From Mycolicibacterium baixiangningiae (lineage in GTDB: Bacteria; Actinomycetota; Actinomycetes; Mycobacteriales; Mycobacteriaceae): a stretch of 64,000 nt of DNA. The stretch covers positions 2,170,001 through 2,234,000 of the forward strand of contig NZ_CP066218.1 of assembly GCF_016313185.1 (NCBI RefSeq). Direction: 5' to 3'. Both the position numbers and the translations under genes were made by a program. Numbering within the stretch: the first letter of the stretch is position 1; the number at the start of each line of letters is the position of its first letter. Shown here one piece after another: positions 44,359 to 52,787 of this stretch. The notes under the pieces were generated by a model, which was not told where the DNA came from, did not search any database, and worked only from the letters and a program-made list of their open reading frames with translations.

Positions 44359-45899
44359 GCGACGAGGCGGCGCCGCTCGACCTGAGGCTGGTGCCTGCGG
44401 CCTCGACCGGTTGGGCGGTGACCGCGGCAGGCATCCACTGGCACACCGCCGCCGCGATTCTGGTGCTGCTCGGAGGGGTCGCAGTGACGGCGGCGGCAGC
44501 GGTGTGCGGTGGTGGCGGCAGGACGGTCACCGCGGCGGTGCGCTCGGCGGCCGCGGGCATCACGGCCGTCGCCGTCCTGGGCGGGGCGTTCGCCCTCGCA
44601 GTGAGTGTGCGGGTCGACCAGGTTCAGAACCACCCGATCGTCGCGCGTTACGGCACCACGGCGGTCGTGACGGTCACTCCCGGCGACAGCCCGCGACCAC
44701 TGGGCGGCGCCCGGCTGATGTTCCGGGCCGTCGTGCACGACGTGGACGGCCGGCCCATGTCGGGGCGCGTCGTCGTCTTCGCGTCCATGAAGGGCTTCTC
44801 GGAGGTGAGCGCGGGCCGCCCGGCTGCGTTTCGCGCGCGGATCAGCAGGCCGACGCGGCGTGACCTCAGCGTGGCCGTGCTGTCGGCGACGGGCGACGCC
44901 ACCGTGGGGGAGGCCGCACCCGTGCATCGGGTGGCCCAGCACATCCGCACCGAATTCGCCGGCGCCGCACGCGGTGTGCTGCCGTCAGAGCAGGCCGCGA
45001 TGCTGCCCGCACTGGTGCTCGGCGACACCGCGGCGGTGCCCGCCGACACCATCGCGGACTTTCGCGCAGCTGGACTGACCCACTTGACCGCGGTGTCGGG
45101 CGCGAACGTGACCATCGTGTGCGGCGCGGTGCTGCTCAGTGCGGCGGTGCTCGGCCCGCGGGCAGCGGTGGCGCTGGCCGCTGCGGCGCTGATCGCTTTC
45201 GTCGTGGTCGTGCAACCGTCCGCCAGCGTGCTGCGTGCCGCGGTGATGGGCGGTATCACCCTGGTCGCGATGGTCACCCACCGCCGCAGGCAGGCCATCC
45301 CCGCGCTGGCGGCCAGCGTGCTGCTGCTCCTGATCGCCGCGCCCGAACTGGCCGTCGACGCCGGCTTCGCGCTCTCGGTGGCGGCGACGGCGGGTCTCGT
45401 GGTGATCGCGCCCGTGTGGTCGCGACGGCTGAGCGCGCGGGGCTGGCCCAAGCTGCTCGCCGACACCGTGAGTATCGCGATGGCGGCGCAACTGGTGACC
45501 GCGCCCCTGGTGGCGGGTATCTCCGGCAGCGTCAGCCTCGTGTCCGTACTCGCCAATGTGATTGTCGCCCCGGTCATTCCGCCCATCACGGTGATCGGCA
45601 CCGCGGCCGCGGCGCTGTGCCCGCTGTGGCCGGCAGGTGCGGGGCTGCTGATCCGCTTCACCGGACCGCAGCTGTGGTGGCTGCTCCGCGTGGCCGAATG
45701 GGCGGCGGCCGTGCCCGGCGCCTCCGTGCCGGTGCCGTCCGGCTGGGCCGGGGTGGGGACGGTCGCGGTGTGCGCCGTCGCAGTCGTGGTGTCCTGGCGA
45801 TGGCGATGGGTGCGGGTCGCCGCAGGCGGTGGGATGCTCTGTCTTTTGGCGTGGGCGTTGTCCGGCCACGCCGCGCTCGGCGGTGTCGGGGGCGCGTGA
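44355..45899 (+). CDS. comEC: ComEC/Rec2-related membrane protein
   Basis: A 514-residue polytopic protein with ComEC competence domain (LTAVSGANVTIVCGAVLLSAAVLGPRAAVALAAAALIAFVVVVQPSASVLRAAVMGGI, DAGFALSVAATAGLVVIA). In competent bacteria this channel takes single-stranded DNA across the membrane. The C-terminal metallo-beta-lactamase nuclease domain of classic ComEC is absent; the sequence ends after the last hydrophobic segments. GTG start overlaps comEA, supporting joint expression. Confidence 0.88.
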   Translation: MSDEAAPLDLRLVPAASTGWAVTAAGIHWHTAAAILVLLGGVAVTAAAAVCGGGGRTVTAAVRSAAAGITAVAVLGGAFALAVSVRVDQVQNHPIVARYGTTAVVTVTPGDSPRPLGGARLMFRAVVHDVDGRPMSGRVVVFASMKGFSEVSAGRPAAFRARISRPTRRDLSVAVLSATGDATVGEAAPVHRVAQHIRTEFAGAARGVLPSEQAAMLPALVLGDTAAVPADTIADFRAAGLTHLTAVSGANVTIVCGAVLLSAAVLGPRAAVALAAAALIAFVVVVQPSASVLRAAVMGGITLVAMVTHRRRQAIPALAASVLLLLIAAPELAVDAGFALSVAATAGLVVIAPVWSRRLSARGWPKLLADTVSIAMAAQLVTAPLVAGISGSVSLVSVLANVIVAPVIPPITVIGTAAAALCPLWPAGAGLLIRFTGPQLWWLLRVAEWAAAVPGASVPVPSGWAGVGTVAVCAVAVVVSWRWRWVRVAAGGGMLCLLAWALSGHAALGGVGGA

Positions 45900-45911
45900 C
45901 ACCATCGTCGG

Positions 45912-46874
45912 GTGAGCGGACAGGTCGCAGCCCTACATCTGGTTCTGGGGGACGAGGAACTGCTCGTCGAGCGCGCGGTGGCGACTGTGCTGAAAAGCGC
46001 GCGCAAGCTCGCCGGCACCGACGACGTCCCGGTCAACCGGCTGCGCGCCGGTGAGGTGAGCACCAGCGAACTGGCCGAACTGCTCAGCCCGTCGCTGTTC
46101 TCCGACGAGCGGGTGGTGGTGCTCGAAGCGGCCGCCGAGGCGGGTAAAGACGCGGTCTCGCTGATCGCCACCGCGGCCGCCGACCTGCCGCCGGGCACGA
46201 TGCTCGTCGTGGTGCACTCGGGCGGGGGCCGCGCCAAGGCGCTGGCCGATCAGCTCAAGAAGCTCCACGCCGAAGTGCACCCCTGCGCCAAGATCGTCAA
46301 GGCCGCCGACCGGGCGGATTTCGTGCGCAAGGAATTCCGCGCGCACAAGGTGAAGGTCACCGACGACACCGTCACGGCGGTACTCGACGCGGTCGGCTCC
46401 GACATCCGCGAACTGGCCGCAGCGTGCTCGCAGCTGGTCGCCGACACCGCGGGAGAGGTCAGCGCGGCGGCCGTGCGCCGGTATCACTCCGGCAAGGCTG
46501 AGGTGAAGGGGTTCGACATCGCCGACAAGGCGGTGACCGGCGATGTCGCCGGGGCCGCCGAAGCGCTGCGCTGGGCGATGCTGAGCGGTGAGCCGCAGGT
46601 GGTGCTGGCCGACGCGCTGGCCGAAGCGGTGCACACCATCGCACGGGTGGGGCCGCTGTCGGGTGATCCCTACCGGTTGGCCGGCGAGCTGGGAATGCCG
46701 CCGTGGCGGGTGCAGAAGGCACAGAAACAGGCGCGGCGGTGGTCGCGGGCGTCGGTCGCCGAGGCGATGCGGCTGGTCGCGGCACTCAATGCCGACGTCA
46801 AGGGCGCAGCCGCCGATGGCGACTACGCCCTGGAGTCAGCGGTCCGCAAAGTCGCCGAACTGGTCGCCGACTAG
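45912..46874 (+). CDS. holA: DNA polymerase III subunit delta
   Basis: A 320-residue clamp-loader subunit. N-terminal [19 protein letters not shown] resembles HolA; the AAA+-like fold has no Walker motifs, as expected of delta. Middle signatures [31 protein letters not shown] and [42 protein letters not shown]. The C-terminal collar domain follows. GTG start 12 bp after comEC; the comEA-comEC-holA order is conserved widely in bacteria and matches Rv2413c. Confidence 0.92.
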   Translation: MSGQVAALHLVLGDEELLVERAVATVLKSARKLAGTDDVPVNRLRAGEVSTSELAELLSPSLFSDERVVVLEAAAEAGKDAVSLIATAAADLPPGTMLVVVHSGGGRAKALADQLKKLHAEVHPCAKIVKAADRADFVRKEFRAHKVKVTDDTVTAVLDAVGSDIRELAAACSQLVADTAGEVSAAAVRRYHSGKAEVKGFDIADKAVTGDVAGAAEALRWAMLSGEPQVVLADALAEAVHTIARVGPLSGDPYRLAGELGMPPWRVQKAQKQARRWSRASVAEAMRLVAALNADVKGAAADGDYALESAVRKVAELVAD

Positions 46875-46887
46875 CGAAGGGACGTGC

Positions 46888-47148
46888 TCAGAGCTTGTTG
46901 AGCGCGACCGTGAGCGCCGACTTCTTGTTGGCGGCCTGGTTCTTGTGGATGACGCCCGCGCTGGCTGCCTTGTCCAGCTTGCGGGTGGTCACAGCGAGCA
47001 GCTCGGCGGCCTTGTCCTTGTCGCCGGAATCCAGCGCCTCACGGAACCCGCGCACGGCGGTGCGCAGCGCGGACTTCACCGACTGGTTGCGCAGACGGCG
47101 ACGCTCGTTGGTACGGATGCGCTTTTCCTGCGACTTGATGTTGGCCAC
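46888..47148 (-). CDS. rpsT: 30S ribosomal protein S20
   Basis: 86 residues: [39 protein letters not shown] and the closing [25 protein letters not shown] are diagnostic of S20, which binds 16S rRNA in the 30S body. Convergent with holA, with a 13-bp gap. The gene is on the opposite strand to its neighbours, as in M. tuberculosis Rv2412. Confidence 0.97.
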   Translation of the reverse strand: MANIKSQEKRIRTNERRRLRNQSVKSALRTAVRGFREALDSGDKDKAAELLAVTTRKLDKAASAGVIHKNQAANKKSALTVALNKL

Positions 47149-47290
47149 GTTTAGAGCTGTCCTTCGTCAATCTCGGTGGATGATGCGGAGTCTTCGGCCG
47201 CGCCGAACCGGCGGGCAGCGACTGTTCAGGTTACCAGCGCGCCACCGGATCGACCAAAGTGAGCCCCGCTAACCTGCCGGAAGGACACGC

Positions 47291-48961
47291 GTGGGGCAAA
47301 GTGTACGCGTGAGCCTGCGCACCCTGCCGCCCGAATCCGCCCGATCCTCCCGCGCCAACGGTGCGCGCAGCAAACGACACGAGGGGATCTTCGCCGGTTA
47401 CAACAAGATGGGCGGCTACGACCGGGCCTTCGACGAGATGTTCGACAGCCAGGGCAACGTGCGCGGCCCGTATAAGGGCATCCACAACGCAATGGCCCCT
47501 TCGGACGCCTCCGATCTGCACGCCCGCACCGACGCGCTCGATCGCGCGCTCATCAACCAGGGCATCACGTTCTCGCTGTCCGGCCAGGAGCGGCCGCTGC
47601 CGCTCGACCTGGTACCCCGGGTCATCTCTGCCGCCGAGTGGACGCGGCTGGAGCGGGGCATCTCCCAGCGCGTGCGGGCGATGGAGGCCTACCTCGACGA
47701 CATCTACGGTGAGCAGCACATCCTTCGTGACGGCGTCATCCCGCGCCGGCTGGTCACGTCCTGCGAGCACTTCCATCGCGAGGCCGTCGGGATCAGGCCG
47801 CCCAACGGCGTGCGCATCCACGTAGCCGGCATCGACCTGATCCGCGACGACCAGGGCAACTTCCGTGTCCTCGAGGACAACCTGCGGTCCCCGTCCGGGG
47901 TGTCGTACGTGATGGAGAATCGCCGCACGATGGCGCGGGTGTTCCCCAACCTGTTCGCCACCCACCGGGTGCGGGCGGTCGGCGACTATGCGTCGCACCT
48001 GTTGCGGGCGCTGCGCAACGCGGCCGCGTCCAACGAGGCCGATCCGACGGTGGTGGTCCTGACGCCGGGGGTCTACAACTCGGCCTACTTCGAGCATTCG
48101 CTGCTGGCGCGGCAGATGGGCGTGGAACTGGTCGAAGGCCGTGACCTGTTCTGCCGCGACAACACCGTGTACATGCGCACCACCGGCGGTGAGCGGCAGG
48201 TCGACGTCATCTACCGCCGCATCGACGACGCGTACCTCGACCCCATGCAGTTCCGCCCCGATTCGGTGCTCGGGGTGGCCGGACTGCTCAACGCCGCCAG
48301 GGCAGGCAACGTCGTGATCTCCAGCGCGGTCGGCAACGGCGTCGGCGACGACAAGCTCGTCTACACCTACGTGCCGACGATCATCGAGTACTACCTCGGC
48401 GAGAAACCGCTGCTCGCGAACGTCGACACCTTCCGCTGCTGGCTCGACGAGGAGCGCGAAGAGGTGCTCGACCGCGTCACTGAGCTGGTCATCAAACCCG
48501 TCGAAGGCTCCGGCGGCTACGGCATCGTCTTCGGACCCGACGCCTCGGAGAAGGAACTCAACACCATCTGCAAGAAGATCCGCAACGATCCCCGCGGCTG
48601 GGTCGCCCAGCCGGTGGTCCAGCTGTCGACCGTGCCGACGCAGATCGGCGACAAGTTGGCGCCCCGCCACGTCGACCTGCGGCCGTTCGCGGTCAACGAC
48701 GGCGACGACGTGTGGGTGCTGCCCGGCGGGCTCACCCGCGTCGCGCTGCCGGAGGGTTCGCTGGTCGTCAACTCCAGCCAGGGCGGAGGGTCGAAGGACA
48801 CCTGGGTGCTCGCATCGCGCACATCGGTCGCCGATCGGGAGCTCGCCGCCGCCGAGGTGGTGCGATCGCTACCCAAGCAGCCCAAGGCCACCAAGACGGA
48901 GAAGAATGCGGACACCCAGACAGCCGAACAGCTGCAGCAACAACAGCAGCAGCAACAGTGA
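47291..48961 (+). CDS. Circularly permuted ATP-grasp protein (Rv2411c-type)
   Basis: A 556-residue protein of the DUF404/407-type circularly permuted ATP-grasp family, presumed to form an amide or peptide-like bond using ATP. Conserved blocks: GIFAGYNKMGGYDRAFDEM, RIHVAGIDLIRDDQGNFRVLEDNLRSPSGVSYVMENR, RQVDVIYRRIDDAYLDP and VIKPVEGSGGYGIVFGPDA. The C-terminus ends in a glutamine run, LQQQQQQQQ, encoded by CAA/CAG. It leads a trio with the alpha-E and transglutaminase-like genes, a cluster of recurring but unknown function. Confidence 0.85.
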   Translation: MGQSVRVSLRTLPPESARSSRANGARSKRHEGIFAGYNKMGGYDRAFDEMFDSQGNVRGPYKGIHNAMAPSDASDLHARTDALDRALINQGITFSLSGQERPLPLDLVPRVISAAEWTRLERGISQRVRAMEAYLDDIYGEQHILRDGVIPRRLVTSCEHFHREAVGIRPPNGVRIHVAGIDLIRDDQGNFRVLEDNLRSPSGVSYVMENRRTMARVFPNLFATHRVRAVGDYASHLLRALRNAAASNEADPTVVVLTPGVYNSAYFEHSLLARQMGVELVEGRDLFCRDNTVYMRTTGGERQVDVIYRRIDDAYLDPMQFRPDSVLGVAGLLNAARAGNVVISSAVGNGVGDDKLVYTYVPTIIEYYLGEKPLLANVDTFRCWLDEEREEVLDRVTELVIKPVEGSGGYGIVFGPDASEKELNTICKKIRNDPRGWVAQPVVQLSTVPTQIGDKLAPRHVDLRPFAVNDGDDVWVLPGGLTRVALPEGSLVVNSSQGGGSKDTWVLASRTSVADRELAAAEVVRSLPKQPKATKTEKNADTQTAEQLQQQQQQQQ

Positions 48962-48976
48962 GGCGGTGAGTCAGTG

Positions 48977-49951
48977 ATGCTGGCACGCAACGCCGAATCC
49001 CTGTACTGGATCGGCCGCTACGTCGAGCGGGCCGATGACACCGCCCGCATCCTCGATGTCACGGTGCACCAACTGCTCGAGGACTCGAGCGTCGACCCCG
49101 ACCAGGCGTCGCGGACGCTGCTGCGGGTACTCGGCATGGAGGCGCCCGACCATGCGCTCGACGTGTGGTCGCTCACCGACATCGTCGCGTTCACCCGCGA
49201 CAGTGCGGGCGGCACCTCGATCATCGACGCGATTTCAGCGGCGCGTGAAAATGCCCGTGGCGCACGTGAAGTCACCTCGACCGAGATCTGGGAGTGCCTC
49301 AACACGACCTACAACGCGCTTCCCGAACGCGAACGCGCCGCAAAACGTCTGGGGCCGCATCAGTTCCTGTCGTACGTCGAGGGTCGCGCTGCGATGTTCG
49401 CCGGGCTGGCCGATACCACGCTCAGCCGCGACGACGGCTACCGATTCATGGTGCTGGGCCGCGCGATCGAACGCGTCGACATGACGGTGCGCCTGCTGCT
49501 CTCGCGGGTGGGGGACAGTGCGTCGTCGCCCGCGTGGGTCACGCTGCTGCGCTCGGCCGGCGCGCACGACACGTATCTGCGCACCTATCGCGGTGCGCTC
49601 GACGCCGGCCGCGTCGTCGAGTTCATGTTGCTCGACCGCCTGTTCCCGCGGTCGATCTTCTACTCGCTGCGGCTGGCCGAGCACAATCTCGACGAACTGC
49701 TCCACCGTCCGCACGACCGCCTGGGCGCCACCGCCGAAGCGCAGCGCCTGCTGGGCCGGGCGCGCAGCGAGTTGGAGTTCATGCATCCCGGTGTCCTGCT
49801 CGACACGCTCGAGCAGCGGCTGGCCGCGTTGCAGCAGATGTGCAGTGACCTCGGAGAAGCGTTGGCGCTGCAGTACTTCCACGCCGCACCATGGGTGGCG
49901 TGGACCGACGCCGGCCGCAATACGCTGGTCATCGAAGAAGGCGAGATCTAG
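48977..49951 (+). CDS. Alpha-E domain protein (Rv2410c-type)
   Basis: A 324-residue, almost wholly alpha-helical protein of the alpha-E family (DUF403). MLARNAESLYWIGRYVERADDTARILDVTVHQLLED is the conserved N-terminus. GTG 48974 lies directly before ATG 48977 and could also be used; ATG gives the family start. Alpha-E proteins always accompany permuted ATP-grasp and transglutaminase-like partners, suggesting one enzyme system. 15 bp downstream of the ATP-grasp gene. Confidence 0.85.
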   Translation: MLARNAESLYWIGRYVERADDTARILDVTVHQLLEDSSVDPDQASRTLLRVLGMEAPDHALDVWSLTDIVAFTRDSAGGTSIIDAISAARENARGAREVTSTEIWECLNTTYNALPERERAAKRLGPHQFLSYVEGRAAMFAGLADTTLSRDDGYRFMVLGRAIERVDMTVRLLLSRVGDSASSPAWVTLLRSAGAHDTYLRTYRGALDAGRVVEFMLLDRLFPRSIFYSLRLAEHNLDELLHRPHDRLGATAEAQRLLGRARSELEFMHPGVLLDTLEQRLAALQQMCSDLGEALALQYFHAAPWVAWTDAGRNTLVIEEGEI

Positions 49952-49955
49952 CGCC

Positions 49956-49976
49956 GATGAGCGCTCGCGCGAAGAG
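49956..49976 (+). repeat. Dispersed short repeat, copy D (intergenic)
   Basis: GATGAGCGCTCGCGCGAAGA matches copies A and B apart from one missing C after GATGAGC. It sits between the alpha-E gene stop and the transglutaminase ATG. As a noncoding copy it shows the element is not just a coding motif. Confidence 0.75.
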
Positions 49977-49985
49977 GAGACACTG

Positions 49986-50825
49986 ATGTGGCGGATGCGG
50001 GTGGTGCACGCGACGGGCTATGCCTACAAGTCGCCGGTCACCGCGTCGTTCAACGAGGCAAGGTTGACGCCCCGTTCGGACAATCGACAGAACGTGATCC
50101 TCAACCGGATCGAGACGGCACCGGCCACCCGGCAGTACCGCTATGTCGACTACTGGGGTACGGCCGTGACGGCGTTCGACCTGCATGCACCCCACCTGGA
50201 ACTCGAGGTGACCGCTTCCTCGGTCGTCGAAACCGATGTCGGTGAGCACCCCGCGGAGACGGTGACGTGGGAGGATCTGCGGTCCGAGGCGGTCATCGAC
50301 CGGTTCGACGAGGTACTCACCCCGACGGAGTACACGCCGCAGAGCAGGCGGATCGCGCGGGTGGGGGAGCGCATCGCCAAGTACCACGACCCGTACGAGG
50401 CAGTCACCGCGGCGGCCAACTGGGTGCACAGCGAACTCGACTACGTCACCGGGAAGACCGGGGTGTACTCGTCGGGGCTCGACGCGCTTCGTTCGGGTAA
50501 GGGCGTGTGCCAGGACTTCACACACCTGTCGCTGATCCTGTTGCGCAGCATGGGAATCCCCGCGCGTTACGTGTCGGGGTATCTGCACCCCAAGAGTAAG
50601 GCCAAGGTCGGCGACACCGTCGAAGGCGAGAGTCACGCGTGGATCCAGGCGTGGACGGGCGGCTGGTGGAACTACGACCCCACCAACGACGTCGACATCA
50701 ACGAGCAGTACATCAGCGTCGGCGTGGGGCGCGACTACGCCGACATCTCACCGCTCAAGGGCATCTACTCCGGTGAGGGGTCCACCGACCTCGACGTGGT
50801 CGTGGAGATCACCCGCCTGGCCTAG
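49986..50825 (+). CDS. Transglutaminase-like protein (Rv2409c-type)
   Basis: A 279-residue papain-like cysteine protein. An N-terminal bacterial transglutaminase-like beta region (RVVHATGYAYKSPVTASFNEARLTPR) precedes the catalytic core: Cys in GKGVCQDFTHLSLILLRSMGIPARYVSGYL (about C175), His in GESHAWIQAW and Asp in YDPTND. This triad could give protease, amidase or crosslinking activity. ATG 49986 fits; the open frame upstream is the shadow of the alpha-E gene. Third gene of the trio. Confidence 0.87.
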   Translation: MWRMRVVHATGYAYKSPVTASFNEARLTPRSDNRQNVILNRIETAPATRQYRYVDYWGTAVTAFDLHAPHLELEVTASSVVETDVGEHPAETVTWEDLRSEAVIDRFDEVLTPTEYTPQSRRIARVGERIAKYHDPYEAVTAAANWVHSELDYVTGKTGVYSSGLDALRSGKGVCQDFTHLSLILLRSMGIPARYVSGYLHPKSKAKVGDTVEGESHAWIQAWTGGWWNYDPTNDVDINEQYISVGVGRDYADISPLKGIYSGEGSTDLDVVVEITRLA

Positions 50826-50904
50826 TTTCCGGCGCATACCTATTCCGTCCACAGCGAATCCGTCCTAGCCTGGTGTGAGCCCGATCACAGAGGCGGAGGC
50901 GGCG

Positions 50905-51333
50905 ATGCGGATAGCGGACGTGCTGCGCAGCAAGGGGTCGGCGGTGGCCACCATCACGGACACGACGACGGTCATCGGCCTGTTGGCCGAACTGGCCACC
51001 CACAACATCGGGGCCATGGTCGTCGTCGGCGCAGACGGCATGGTCGGCATGGTCTCCGAGCGCGATGTGGTGCGCGAACTCCATGTGCGCGGCGCCGATC
51101 TGCTGCGCCTGCCGGTGGCGGAGATCATGACCGCCGTGGTGGTGACGTGCACGCCCGACGACCCCGTCGACGACCTGTCAGCGCTGATGACGAACAACCG
51201 CGTGCGCCACGTGCCAGTACTCGACAACGGTCGGCTGGTCGGGATCGTGAGCATCGGCGACGTGGTCAAGACGCGGATGGAGCAGTTGCAGTCGGAACAG
51301 GAACACCTGCAGGCCTACATCACCGGCGGCTGA
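50905..51333 (+). CDS. Tandem CBS domain protein (Rv2406c-type)
   Basis: A 142-residue protein consisting of two CBS domains (ATITDTTTVIGLLAELATHNIGAMVVVGADGMVGMVSERDVVREL; EIMTAVVVTCTPDDPVDDLSALMTNNRVRHVPVLDNGRLVGIVSIGDVVKTRM), which usually bind adenosine nucleotides. ATG 50905 is preferred because GGAGG is about five bases upstream and it gives MRIADVLRSKG, the typical start; a GTG at 50875 is less likely. A -10 box TAGCCT lies at 50866-50871. Role unknown. Confidence 0.85.
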   Translation: MRIADVLRSKGSAVATITDTTTVIGLLAELATHNIGAMVVVGADGMVGMVSERDVVRELHVRGADLLRLPVAEIMTAVVVTCTPDDPVDDLSALMTNNRVRHVPVLDNGRLVGIVSIGDVVKTRMEQLQSEQEHLQAYITGG

Positions 51334-51369
51334 CTCACCGGAGACAGGTGACTGTGCGATCGTGTCCGA

Positions 51370-51984
51370 ATGGTTGCCGCAGCCGTGCGTCCCGGGCGTA
51401 GACCGGATGTCGGGCCCTTGGCCGAAGTGCTCGGCCGGGCCTTCCACGACGATCCGGTGATGACGTGGGTGCTGCCCGACGATGCGGCGCGCACCCGCGG
51501 TCTCCAGCGCATGTTCGCCACCATGGCCCGCCACCACTTCCTGCGCGGCGGCGGCGTGGAGGTGGCCGAGGCCGGCGACGGCGTCGGCGCGGCGGCCCTG
51601 TGGGATCCACCCGGTCGGTGGAAGCAGACGCGCCTCGAGGAGTGGCTGATGATGCCGGGTTTCGTCCGCGCCTTCGGCAGCCGCGTGGCGCACGGCCAGC
51701 AGGTGGCCGAGCTCATGAAGGAACACCACCCGGAAGAGCCGCACTGGTATCTGGCGATCATCGGCAGCGATCCGGCTGTGCGTGGAACCGGTTTCGGGCA
51801 GGCGCTCATGCGCTCGCGGCTCGACCGCTGTGACGCCGAGTACGCGCCGGCCTACCTCGAGTCCAGCAATCCCGACAACATTGCGTACTACGAGCGGTTC
51901 GGTTTCGAGGTCACCCGGGAATTGACGCTGCCCGACGGCGGCCCCACGCTGTGGCCCATGTGGCGGCAGCCGCGATCGTCATAG
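51370..51984 (+). CDS. GNAT family N-acetyltransferase
   Basis: A 204-residue acyltransferase. Acetyl-CoA-binding motif A is WYLAIIGSDPAVRGTGFGQALMRSRLDRCDAE, followed by AYLESSNPDNIAYYERFGFEVTRELTLPDGGP (motif B). The N-terminus DVGPLAEVLGRAFHDDPVMTWVLPDD also fits the family. Acceptor substrate unknown. ATG 51370 has no clear ribosome site. Not recalled at this place in M. tuberculosis, so it may be a lineage-specific insertion. A long hairpin follows its stop. Confidence 0.85.
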   Translation: MVAAAVRPGRRPDVGPLAEVLGRAFHDDPVMTWVLPDDAARTRGLQRMFATMARHHFLRGGGVEVAEAGDGVGAAALWDPPGRWKQTRLEEWLMMPGFVRAFGSRVAHGQQVAELMKEHHPEEPHWYLAIIGSDPAVRGTGFGQALMRSRLDRCDAEYAPAYLESSNPDNIAYYERFGFEVTRELTLPDGGPTLWPMWRQPRSS

Positions 51985-51986
51985 AC

Positions 51987-52048
51987 CGCGAGCAGACGCA
52001 AAACTGCCCGAAATCGGCGGAAAATGAGCAGTTTTGCGTCTGCTCGCG
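51987..52048. terminator. Perfect 21-bp bidirectional hairpin with CGCGAGCAGAC arms
   Basis: Arms 51987-52007 and 52028-52048 are exact complements across a 20-nt loop. It starts 2 bases after the GNAT stop and ends 8 bases before the convergent stop. The arm core CGCGAGCAGAC repeats that at 31921-31982. Confidence 0.8.
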
Positions 52049-52056
52049 AGAGGAAG

Positions 52057-52674
52057 TCAGCTCCAGGAGTATTCGGCCCGCAACCGGGCGGCGACGGCTT
52101 CGAACCGCTCGCGGTCGAGGATCGCGCCCTCACGGCGGATGCCTTCCTCGGGTACGTCGAGCACCCGGTCCAGCCGCACCCAGCTGACCCGGCCGTCGTA
52201 ATCCCAGTTGCCCGCACCGATCGCGACCCAGTTCGGATCGTCGTGGTGATGATCCTGGCTGGACAGCATCAGACCGAGCAGCGTGCGGCGGTCCCGGCCG
52301 ACGACGAGCACCGGGCGGTCCTTGCCGCGGGTCGGGTCGTCCTCGTAGACCACCCAGGTCCACACGATCTCCCCGGGGTCGGCCCGCCCGTCGAGATCGG
52401 GCGCGTAGACGATCTTGCGGGCCCGGTGCGCGGTGGGCACGCTGTTGTCCGTGACCGGGCGGCCCGTGGTGAGGGCGGGCGACGCCGTGCTGGCGGCGGC
52501 ACCGGCCAGCGCCGACAGGCCCACACCAATCCCGATCTTCAACCCCTGCTGAAGGCCCTGCTGCACGGTGCGCGGCCGGTTCTCCGACTGCTGTAGCTGG
52601 CGGATCACCTTCGGTGCTTCCTGGAACACCAGCTTCTCCGCCAACCGCTGAAACGTCTTCCACTGCGACGCCAT
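52057..52674 (-). CDS. PemK/MazF-like protein (Rv2405-type)
   Basis: A 205-residue protein with a C-terminal PemK/MazF-like domain from about residue 85: GEIVWTWVVYEDDPTRGKDRPVLVVGRDRRTLLGLMLSSQDH. MazF toxins are RNases. An N-terminal extension of about 85 residues with a Gly/Ala-rich hydrophobic stretch (LKIGIGVGLSALAGAAASTASPAL) is not part of a MazF toxin. No antitoxin-like gene lies nearby, so it may be a housekeeping protein rather than a toxin. ATG 52674 is favoured over 52686. Divergent from lepA. Confidence 0.75.
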   Translation of the reverse strand: MASQWKTFQRLAEKLVFQEAPKVIRQLQQSENRPRTVQQGLQQGLKIGIGVGLSALAGAAASTASPALTTGRPVTDNSVPTAHRARKIVYAPDLDGRADPGEIVWTWVVYEDDPTRGKDRPVLVVGRDRRTLLGLMLSSQDHHHDDPNWVAIGAGNWDYDGRVSWVRLDRVLDVPEEGIRREGAILDRERFEAVAARLRAEYSWS

Positions 52675-52787
52675 GTTTCCGAGCATAGGGGAGGACGGCC
52701 GGGCGCGATTGTGCCGCTCGGCACCACGCTCGATACCCTTGAGGTGCGCACCACGCGCCCCGTTGCGACGCTTACCAGGAGATTCCC

